Assembly (NCBI GenBank): GCA_900768345.1
Contig: CAAGCO010000029.1
Coordinates: 1-7,933, forward strand
Length of the DNA: 7,933 bases
DNA from: Bacilli bacterium
Lineage (GTDB): Bacteria > Bacillota_I > Bacilli_A > RF39 > UBA660
Reading direction: 5' to 3'
Position 1 is the stretch's first letter. Each line of letters starts with the position of its first letter. The notes beneath the pieces are model-generated. The model did not search any database. It saw only the letters and a list, made by a program, of their open reading frames with translations, and was not told where the DNA came from. Of the stretch, positions 1 to 5,719 are shown piece by piece. The translations under genes and the position numbers were made by a program.

Positions 1-1043
1 AATATTGTGTCATTTTAAATAGTAGTGGTAAAGTAACTGATATGAAAGTATCTAATGGTAAATGGATAGCAAGTTTAAATGGCAAAGCTGTTGAAGATTT
101 AACTATAGATGATTTAGAAGAAGGAAATTTAGATGATTATAATTGTGGGTCAAATGAGCCAAGTAATCCTGATAATCCTAATCAGCCAGATAAACCAAGC
201 AATCCAGATAACCCTAATTATATTAATTGTACTTTTAATGGAAATATGGTACAAGGTGCCGAATTTATTGATGGTAAATATACCTATAGATACATGCAAA
301 AAGTAGGATATAATGTTACTGAAAAAGGAATTATAACTTGGGTTAATATATCAACTGATGGCTGGGGAGTTAGTCTTACTGATAAAAATAGTACTGAAAT
401 GGTAAGCGGTAAAACATGCTCAACTATAAATAATAGACCAGTAGTTTCAATGTCTTATATGTTTTTTGATAGTAATGCTTCTACAGTTGATGTAAGTGAA
501 TTTGATACCAAAAATGTAGTTGATATGCAAGGAATGTTTTATGGCAGTCAAGCAACAGTAATAAATGGCTTTGAAAAATTTAATACAAGTAATGTTACAA
601 ATATGAGAGATATGTTTTATGATAGTAAAGTAGTAACTTTTGATTTAAGTAGTTTTGATACTAGGAATGTAACTAATATGAGGTATATGTTTTATAATAA
701 CAAAGCTTCAAAATTAGAATTAGCAAATTTTAATACTAAAAATGTAACTGATATGTCTGGTATGTTTTATCAAAGTAAAGCTTCTATAATTGATATAAGT
801 AGTTTTGATACCAGTAATGCAACAAGCATGATTTTTATGTTTGGCAATGCTAAAAATCTTAAAACAATATATGCAAGTGATAAATTTGTAACTAACAAAG
901 TTACTAGTAGTACTAATATGTTTTCTAGTTCGACTAATCTAGTTGGTGGTGCAGGTACTATATATAATAGTTCTAAAACTGATAAAACATTTGCAAGAAT
1001 AGATGGTGGGTCTAGTAATCCAGGGTACTTTACTAAAAAATAA
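1..1043 (+). CDS. BspA-like (DUF285) repeat surface protein, 5'-truncated by the window edge
   Basis: This is the C-terminal part of an extracellular repeat protein. The frame is open from base 3 to the stop at 1041-1043. The first ATG (42) has no ribosome binding site, and codons 3-41 read YCVILNSSGKVTD straight into it, so ATG 42 is probably internal and the gene starts outside the window. Numbering from that Met, residues 37-59 are a Pro/Asn/Asp linker. A region with ITW, DGWGV and LTDKNST follows, then about seven repeats with consensus MxxMFxxSxAxxxDxSxFDTxNVTN (residues 137 to about 295), then a tail with ARIDGGSSNPGYF. These are hallmarks of the BspA/DUF285 leucine-rich-like family of surface proteins in gut Firmicutes and mycoplasmas, often linked to adhesion. 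The part before the linker resembles the C-terminal end of pseudopilin-like proteins, so the missing N-terminus may be a prepilin helix (inference). The exact ligand is unknown. No sorting signal or C-terminal membrane anchor is present, so attachment must come from the missing N-terminus. Confidence 0.85.
   Translation, partial: YCVILNSSGKVTDMKVSNGKWIASLNGKAVEDLTIDDLEEGNLDDYNCGSNEPSNPDNPNQPDKPSNPDNPNYINCTFNGNMVQGAEFIDGKYTYRYMQKVGYNVTEKGIITWVNISTDGWGVSLTDKNSTEMVSGKTCSTINNRPVVSMSYMFFDSNASTVDVSEFDTKNVVDMQGMFYGSQATVINGFEKFNTSNVTNMRDMFYDSKVVTFDLSSFDTRNVTNMRYMFYNNKASKLELANFNTKNVTDMSGMFYQSKASIIDISSFDTSNATSMIFMFGNAKNLKTIYASDKFVTNKVTSSTNMFSSSTNLVGGAGTIYNSSKTDKTFARIDGGSSNPGYFTKK
150..218 (+). repeat. 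Pro/Asn/Asp-rich linker repeat (PSNPDNPN units)
   Basis: The octapeptide PSNPDNPN occurs twice, separated by QPDK, in a proline-rich stretch of 23 residues. The two DNA copies differ at synonymous sites (AGTAATCCTGATAAT against AGCAATCCAGATAAC), so the repeat is not a fresh duplication. Such stretches usually act as extended spacers between a membrane- or pilus-proximal part and a displayed domain. Confidence 0.75.
450..926 (+). repeat. DUF285/BspA-type 25-residue tandem repeats
   Basis: About seven units begin at Met codons near 450, 525, 603, 678, 753, 828 and 909. Each opens with MxxMF and most close with F(D/N)TxNVT(N/D). Units 1 to 5 are 25 or 26 residues long. The last two are divergent, contain KNLKTIYASDKF, and cap the array. 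At DNA level the units are similar but not identical (for example AATGTAACTAATATGAGG against AATGTAACTGATATGTCT), so the array is old, yet it could still support unequal recombination. Confidence 0.85.
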
Positions 1044-1052
1044 ATAATTACA

Positions 1053-1078
1053 AAAAGGTTCGTAAGAACCTTTTATTT
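1053..1078 (+). terminator. Rho-independent terminator after the BspA-like gene
   Basis: A perfect 9-bp stem pairs AAAAGGTTC (1053-1061) with GAACCTTTT (1066-1074) around the loop GTAA, which is a stabilising GNRA tetraloop. It is followed by ATTT. It starts 10 nt after the TAA stop and separates this gene from dnaE. Confidence 0.85.
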
Positions 1079-1094
1079 ATGATAAAATAATTAT

Positions 1095-1101
1095 GAAAGG
1101 A
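1095..1101 (+). promoter_or_regulatory. Ribosome binding site that sets the dnaE start
   Basis: GAAAGGA lies 6 nt before ATG 1108. It sits immediately after the upstream in-frame ATG 1093, which has no Shine-Dalgarno sequence of its own. The start at 1108 is therefore preferred, and it removes five unconserved residues (MKGNV). Confidence 0.75.
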
Positions 1102-1107
1102 AATGTT

Positions 1108-3996
1108 ATGAATTACATACCACTTAATATTAAAACTGAATATGATTTAATGAATAGTCTAATTAAAATAGATGATTTACTTTTGTATGCAGAGAGTAGG
1201 GAAGTTAAGGCACTTGGAATAACAGATTCATCTATGTTTGGGACTATGGAATTTATAACTAAATGTAATTTATGTGGTATTAAACCAATCGTAGGTTGCG
1301 AACTTATTATAGAAGATGCTTACGTTGTTTTATATGCTAGAAACTATGATGGGTTAGTTTCGCTATTCAAATTAGTTTCTAAAAAGAATATAGATGGTAA
1401 TATAACATTTGAAGATGTAAAAGAGTATATATCTAGTTTAATAGTTGTAACAAGTATTAAACATTATGAAGTTGTATCTAAATATTTTCCTGATTGTTAT
1501 TTAAAATTTCATAATGAGAAGACTAAAGAAGAAGCACTTAAGCGCACTTCTAATATAGTATATATGGATTTAATTAGATATTTTGAACCTGATGATTTAG
1601 AGTATTTTAAATATATAAGATACATTGAAGAAGGCAAAACTAAAAATGAAAAAATAAATGTATATGAAAGCGGTTTTAAAAATAATATAGGAAGAGAGTA
1701 TACTAAAAGTACTTTTGATTTTGCTAGTCTTATAAATATAGAGTTACCTAAAGTTAAAACACATATACCTGTATATAGAGAAGATTCAAAAGAATTTTTG
1801 TTTGCTCTTGCTAAAAAAGGATTGGAAAAAAGATTAAATGGAAATGTTCCAGATGTTTATAAAGAAAGATTAATGTATGAACTATCTGTTATTGAAAAGA
1901 TGAACTTTATTGATTATTTCTTAATTGTATATGATTTTGTACTTTTTGCTAAAAGAAATAATATATTAGTAGGTCCTGGAAGAGGAAGTGGTGCTGCATC
2001 ACTTGTAAACTATAGTCTTGGAATAATAAATGTTGATCCACTAAAATATAATTTAATATTTGAAAGATTCTTAAATCCTGATAGGATTACTATGCCTGAT
2101 ATAGATATAGATTTTGATAGTTTAAAACGTGAAGAAGTAATAAAATACGTAAGTGATAAATATGGACATATGAATACTGCTAGAATAATATCATTTAATA
2201 CATTACTTCCTAAACAAGTTATAAGAGATGTATCCAAAGTAATGGAGTTAAATCCAATACTTGTTGATAATATATGCAGAACTATTAAAGATGAAAAGAA
2301 TTTTGATGAACTTAAAAATAATTTTGAATTTAATAATATAGTTAGAAGAAATAATGATGCTTTATATTTAATAAAAGTATGTGACAAATTATGTGGTTTA
2401 AAGAAAAATACTAGTATGCATGCAGCTGGTGTTGTTATAAGTGATATTTCACTTGATGAAGTTATGCCTTTATATAAAGTTGGGGATACTCTTTTAACTG
2501 GATACTCAATGGAATACATAGAAAGTCTTGGACTTTTAAAGATGGATTTCTTGTCTATTAAAAATTTAAATACTATTTCAAATATTCTTGATGATATTAG
2601 AAGTGGTGGTAAAAATTTAGATATAAATAATATAGATTTAAATGATAAGAGAACTTTATATTTATTTAGTAAAGCTTATACTACTGGAATATTTCAATTT
2701 GAAAGTAGTGGTATGAAATCATTCTTAAAAGAGTTAGAAGTTGATTCATTTAATACTTTAGTAGATGCGATTGCTTTATATAGACCAGGTCCTCGTGAGA
2801 TGATACCTACATATATTAGAAGAAAAAAAGGCCTAGAGAAAGTAACATACTTAATACCTGAACTTGAGCCAATACTTAAAAGCACATATGGAATTATAAT
2901 ATATCAAGAACAAGTTTTAGAAATACTTAGAAATATTGGTGGATATAGTTATGCTGAAGCTGACATAATAAGAAGAGCTATGTCTAAAAAGAAGGAAAGT
3001 GTTATTGCTTCTAATAAAGATAAATTTATTAATGGAGTTATAACTCATGGACATACAAAAGAAGTTGGAGAAGAATTATACGAGTTAATCATAAAATTCT
3101 CTTCTTATGGTTTTAACAAATCACACTCAGTAGTGTATTCAGTAGTAGCTTTTCAAATGGCATATTTAAAAATAAATTATACTTTATATTTTATGAAGAA
3201 TTTACTTAATATGAATAAGAGTAGTGAAAGCATTAAAGAATATATAGATGAAAGTAAACTTCTTGGAATAGAGTTTTTACGAATAGATATTAATAAATCA
3301 TCTAAAGAATTTATAATATCTAACAATAAACTTGTGATACCTTTTACTATTATTAAAAGTATTGCGTCTACTGTTAGTGAAGAAATTGAAAATGAAAGAA
3401 GTAAGGGCTTATTTAAAGATTTCTATGACTTTATGATTAGGTGTTATAGTAAGAGTGTTAATAAAAGAGTAGTTATCTCTTTAATAGAATGCGGAGCTTT
3501 TGATAAATTTGGAATTAATAAGAAGAGTTTAATAAATAGTTTTGATGAAGTACTTAATTATGTTACTTTATGTAAAGATTTAAATATGGTTATTGATGAA
3601 AAACCTATACTTGAAGATATGGAAGACTATACAGATAAGGAAATAATAGATAATGAAATAATTAACTATGGATTTTATTTATCATTTCATCCGGTTACTA
3701 AGTTTGATAGAAGTAATTCTATAACTCTTAAGGATTTTACTAAGTATTTTGATAAAGTTATATCTTGCATTTTATATGTTGAAGGAGTTAAAACTATTAA
3801 GACTAAAAATGGCGATAAGATGTCATTTATTAAATTAAGTGATGAATTTAGAACTATTGAAGGTGTTGTTTTTCCTGATGCATATAAGAAGATTGGTGAA
3901 GCTAAAAAGAATTATGTATATAAAATTAATGCTAAAGTTGAAAAAAAAGATAACACTTATCAATTAATAGTGTATAATATGATTAATTTGGGTTAG
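1108..3996 (+). CDS. dnaE: DNA polymerase III alpha subunit, DnaE type, short form with degenerate PHP domain
   Basis: This C-family replicative polymerase extends primers in the cytoplasm. In low-GC Firmicutes, DnaE normally works beside PolC. The protein is 962 aa from ATG 1108, shorter than typical DnaE proteins of about 1,100 aa. Visible in order: an N-terminal PHP domain (about 1-210, TEYDLM at 10-15, GCE at 63-65); the palm with VGPGRGSGA (288-296) and PDIDIDFD (330-337), giving catalytic Asp331 and Asp333; the third catalytic Asp480 in LLKMDFL; fingers motifs TGIFQFES, ALYRPGPR, YQEQVL, ADIIRRAMSKKK and YGFNKSHS; a helix-hairpin-helix with LIECGAFDKFG; GFYLSFHP (855-862); and a C-terminal OB fold (about 885-962). 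The polymerase core looks intact. In the PHP domain the HxHxH motif is replaced by Pro5/Asn7/Lys9 and the usual TDH by TDS (40-41), so metal-dependent proofreading or pyrophosphatase activity is unlikely. No QxxLF clamp-binding motif is seen before the GFYLS motif. It overlaps the sortase ribosome binding site and is probably co-transcribed with that gene. Confidence 0.95.
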   Translation: MNYIPLNIKTEYDLMNSLIKIDDLLLYAESREVKALGITDSSMFGTMEFITKCNLCGIKPIVGCELIIEDAYVVLYARNYDGLVSLFKLVSKKNIDGNITFEDVKEYISSLIVVTSIKHYEVVSKYFPDCYLKFHNEKTKEEALKRTSNIVYMDLIRYFEPDDLEYFKYIRYIEEGKTKNEKINVYESGFKNNIGREYTKSTFDFASLINIELPKVKTHIPVYREDSKEFLFALAKKGLEKRLNGNVPDVYKERLMYELSVIEKMNFIDYFLIVYDFVLFAKRNNILVGPGRGSGAASLVNYSLGIINVDPLKYNLIFERFLNPDRITMPDIDIDFDSLKREEVIKYVSDKYGHMNTARIISFNTLLPKQVIRDVSKVMELNPILVDNICRTIKDEKNFDELKNNFEFNNIVRRNNDALYLIKVCDKLCGLKKNTSMHAAGVVISDISLDEVMPLYKVGDTLLTGYSMEYIESLGLLKMDFLSIKNLNTISNILDDIRSGGKNLDINNIDLNDKRTLYLFSKAYTTGIFQFESSGMKSFLKELEVDSFNTLVDAIALYRPGPREMIPTYIRRKKGLEKVTYLIPELEPILKSTYGIIIYQEQVLEILRNIGGYSYAEADIIRRAMSKKKESVIASNKDKFINGVITHGHTKEVGEELYELIIKFSSYGFNKSHSVVYSVVAFQMAYLKINYTLYFMKNLLNMNKSSESIKEYIDESKLLGIEFLRIDINKSSKEFIISNNKLVIPFTIIKSIASTVSEEIENERSKGLFKDFYDFMIRCYSKSVNKRVVISLIECGAFDKFGINKKSLINSFDEVLNYVTLCKDLNMVIDEKPILEDMEDYTDKEIIDNEIINYGFYLSFHPVTKFDRSNSITLKDFTKYFDKVISCILYVEGVKTIKTKNGDKMSFIKLSDEFRTIEGVVFPDAYKKIGEAKKNYVYKINAKVEKKDNTYQLIVYNMINLG

Positions 3997-4000
3997 GTGA
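3995..4000 (+). promoter_or_regulatory. Sortase ribosome binding site overlapping the dnaE stop codon
   Basis: AGGTGA shares its first two bases with the dnaE TAG stop and lies 5 nt before ATG 4006. This favours ATG 4006 over the in-frame GTG at 3997, which would have no site of its own. The overlap suggests translational coupling between dnaE and the sortase. Confidence 0.75.
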
Positions 4001-4005
4001 AAAGT

Positions 4006-5061
4006 ATGAATGAAGAAAAGAAGAAGACCACTACTAAGAAAAAAACAAATAGTACTAAGAAAACTATTGGAACAAAAAAGAAAACTAGTACTAGTAAAAA
4101 GAATAGTACTAAAAGTAGTAGTGTAAAAAGTAATACTAAGAAAAATATTTCTAAGAAAGCAAGTACTACTAAAAGTAAAACTACTAGTGTTAAAAAGAAA
4201 AGTACTAATACTAAGAAAATTAGTAGCACTAAAAAGAAAACTACAAGTACTAAGAAAAAAGTAGTTAATAAAGAAATACCTAAAAAGCAAGAAGAAGTAA
4301 AAGCAGAAGAAAAGAAAGATAACAAAAAAACTAAGATTATTCTTGATATTATTATATATGTATTTATTGTAGTTGTTATGGTGTGTTTAGTTCTTTTATA
4401 TTTTAAGAGACAAGAAGACAATGAAACTATAAAGGAAATAGAGGAAACAGTTGTACCTAAAGAAATAGAAATAGTAGATGAGAAAACTGTTAAAGATTAT
4501 ATAAGTGACTTACAAACTAAATTTAATAATAATGATATTAAAGGTATTTTAAATGTTGATGGGTTAGATGTAAGTATTCCAATTGTAAAAGGAAAAGATA
4601 ATGATTATTATTTAAAACATGCTGTTACTAAAAAGAAAAGTGTAATAGGTAGTGTATTTATTGATTATAGAAATAATACTATTTCTAGACAAATAAATAT
4701 ATATGGACACAATAGTACTAAGTTTAATCCTCCATTTAAAGTATTAGAAGGATACTTAAATAAAGATTATTATAATGAACATAAATATTTTGAGTTTATG
4801 GTAAATGATGAAACTAGAAAGTATGAAATATTTAGCGTTATAGTTGCTAATAAGGATTCTAATGAGGAACATATGCAATTTAGTTATAAGAAGAATTCTG
4901 ATTGGTTAAAACATTTCCAAAGACTTCAAAAGAAGAGTAAATATAAAATAAATGTTACTGTAAATAAAGATGATAAAATAATGGTACTTCAAACATGTAT
5001 ATTTGGTAGATATCATGACAAATTATTAGTAATAGTTGGAAGAGAAATAGAAAGAAAATAG
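4006..5061 (+). CDS. Class B-like sortase with a long Lys/Thr/Ser-rich cytoplasmic tail
   Basis: Sortases are membrane transpeptidases that cut a sorting motif and attach surface proteins to the cell wall or polymerise pili. The product is 351 aa from ATG 4006. Residues 1 to about 107 are low complexity, dominated by KKK, TST and KKT runs. Residues 111-133 are one hydrophobic membrane segment with an N-in, positive-inside layout. Residues 160-351 form the catalytic domain: IPIVKGKDNDYYLKH (191-205, class B-like), IGSVFIDYRN, INIYGHNSTKF with catalytic His235, and VLQTCIFGRYHDK with catalytic Cys331. The Arg expected before the last beta strand appears as Lys339; Arg335 lies nearby. The basic tail is far longer than in usual sortases. 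The gene follows dnaE with a coupled start and converges on a VPETG-bearing surface protein, its likely substrate. The class B call rests on the DNDYYL and YGHN context; the exact subclass is uncertain. Confidence 0.85.
   Translation: MNEEKKKTTTKKKTNSTKKTIGTKKKTSTSKKNSTKSSSVKSNTKKNISKKASTTKSKTTSVKKKSTNTKKISSTKKKTTSTKKKVVNKEIPKKQEEVKAEEKKDNKKTKIILDIIIYVFIVVVMVCLVLLYFKRQEDNETIKEIEETVVPKEIEIVDEKTVKDYISDLQTKFNNNDIKGILNVDGLDVSIPIVKGKDNDYYLKHAVTKKKSVIGSVFIDYRNNTISRQINIYGHNSTKFNPPFKVLEGYLNKDYYNEHKYFEFMVNDETRKYEIFSVIVANKDSNEEHMQFSYKKNSDWLKHFQRLQKKSKYKINVTVNKDDKIMVLQTCIFGRYHDKLLVIVGREIERK
4018..4263 (+). repeat. Low-complexity ACT/AGT/AAA/AAG codon tract encoding the sortase basic tail
   Basis: Sense-strand codons are almost entirely AAA/AAG (Lys), ACT (Thr) and AGT (Ser), with degenerate recurring blocks such as ACTAAGAAAAAA and AGTACTAAAA. 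The irregular blocks suggest growth by slippage followed by drift. The long minus-strand open frames over this tract (for example 3993-4421) are by-products of the composition. Confidence 0.8.
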
Positions 5062-5087
5062 CAATGATTAATTTCATTGCTATTTTT
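5055..5087 (+). terminator. Terminator of the dnaE-sortase unit
   Basis: A perfect 13-bp stem pairs AAAATAGCAATGA (5055-5067) with TCATTGCTATTTT (5074-5086) around a 6-nt loop, with a T tract forming the end of the stem and continuing to 5087. The left arm contains the sortase TAG stop (5059-5061), so the hairpin begins inside the coding sequence. Confidence 0.9.
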
Positions 5088-5095
5088 ATGTATAT

Positions 5096-5122
5096 AAAAA
5101 GCAGTAATTTTACTGCTTATTT
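5096..5122 (-). terminator. Terminator of the minus-strand adhesin gene (probably bidirectional)
   Basis: AAGCAGTA (5099-5106) pairs with TACTGCTT (5111-5118) in an 8-bp stem with a 4-nt loop. On the minus strand it is followed directly by TTTTTATA, just after the adhesin stop codon (5123-5125). On the plus strand it is followed by ATTTTT, so it may also back up the sortase terminator. Confidence 0.85.
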
Positions 5123-5719
5123 TTAATTAAATCTTTTTCTTAATATAATTGTAGTAATTAAAGTTATTACACTAAATAATGTAGTTATTTCTAGTGCATT
5201 TGATGTGTCAATTCCAGTTTCTGGAACATCATTTCCACCAGTTCCGCTAGTAAATTCATAGATATATGTAACTGTAATAGTTCCATCAATGTATTTACCT
5301 TTAGTTTCACCATCTACTTTTACTAAGCTGTAGTCTTCGAATTCTTTTTCAATTGTTGCATATTCTGTATCTACTTTTTCAGAATATGTTAATTCTTTAT
5401 TTAATACATTTCCTTTAGTATCTACATATCTTACGATTAATTTTCCATAAATTCCGTGAGCAGCTTTTAATGTTAATTCAGTTTCGTATGAGTTAGATTT
5501 TACTTCTTCTACATATTTTTTATCTTTGTCATGTGCATTCCATCTTAATTTATTATTGTCATCATACCATCCGTCAATTTTATCATCACAATCATCAAGA
5601 ATCCAATCTTTACCTGTGTCAGTGAATGTAATAGATGTTCTATCTCCACTATTGTAAATATCATCACTTGAAGTATTTGCATGGTTATTATAGATTTTAG
5701 CATCTTTGCTTATTGTCAT
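5123..5719 (-). CDS. C-terminal part of a frameshifted VPETG-anchored adhesin (MucBP domain, sorting signal)
   Basis: This frame encodes the C-terminal third of a cell-wall adhesin and almost certainly belongs to the same gene as the upstream frame (5716-6990). Counting from its first Met, residues 1-14 (MTISKDAKIYNNHA) continue the beta-helix repeats. Residues about 94-156 (LIVRYVDTKGNVL through GTITVTYIYEF) match the MucBP, mucin-binding type domain. Residues 165-169 are VPETG, followed by a hydrophobic segment (176-193) and an RKR tail: a complete LPXTG-like sorting signal with Val for Leu. The fragment has no signal peptide and no convincing ribosome binding site before its ATG, which overlaps the upstream TGA as ATGA. 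The frame stays open upstream of this ATG, with LFGN just before it, matching the spacing of a continuous reading frame. As sequenced it could not be exported alone. It is either a pseudogene fragment or an assembly artefact of an intact gene of about 622 aa. Confidence 0.8.
   Translation of the reverse strand: MTISKDAKIYNNHANTSSDDIYNSGDRTSITFTDTGKDWILDDCDDKIDGWYDDNNKLRWNAHDKDKKYVEEVKSNSYETELTLKAAHGIYGKLIVRYVDTKGNVLNKELTYSEKVDTEYATIEKEFEDYSLVKVDGETKGKYIDGTITVTYIYEFTSGTGGNDVPETGIDTSNALEITTLFSVITLITTIILRKRFN

Noticed and set aside
42..44. ATG as the start of the BspA-like gene
   Set aside because: There is no ribosome binding site, no signal peptide follows, and the frame is open upstream to the window edge with protein-like sequence.
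1059..1088. Possible dnaE promoter (TGA-TAAAAT extended -10 at 1080-1088)
   Set aside because: The -35 would fall inside the terminator stem and matches poorly, and transcription would start at the ribosome binding site. It is possible but not supported well enough to list.
1093..1095. ATG 1093 as the dnaE start
   Set aside because: The Shine-Dalgarno sequence lies downstream of this ATG and serves ATG 1108; the five extra residues are not conserved in the family.
2010..2519. Minus-strand open frame of 169 codons inside dnaE
   Set aside because: It lies opposite a well-conserved polymerase core, has no ribosome binding site or recognisable family, and is a shadow.
3964..4421. Two overlapping minus-strand open frames with hydrophobic, Leu/Phe/Ser-rich products
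   Set aside because: They are the complement of the Lys/Thr/Ser codon tract of the sortase tail; the apparent membrane protein is a composition artefact.
5716..5718. TGA read as Trp (mycoplasma code) to extend the adhesin
   Set aside because: Reading through TGA gives only one more codon before TAA, and all clear Trp codons in the window are TGG.
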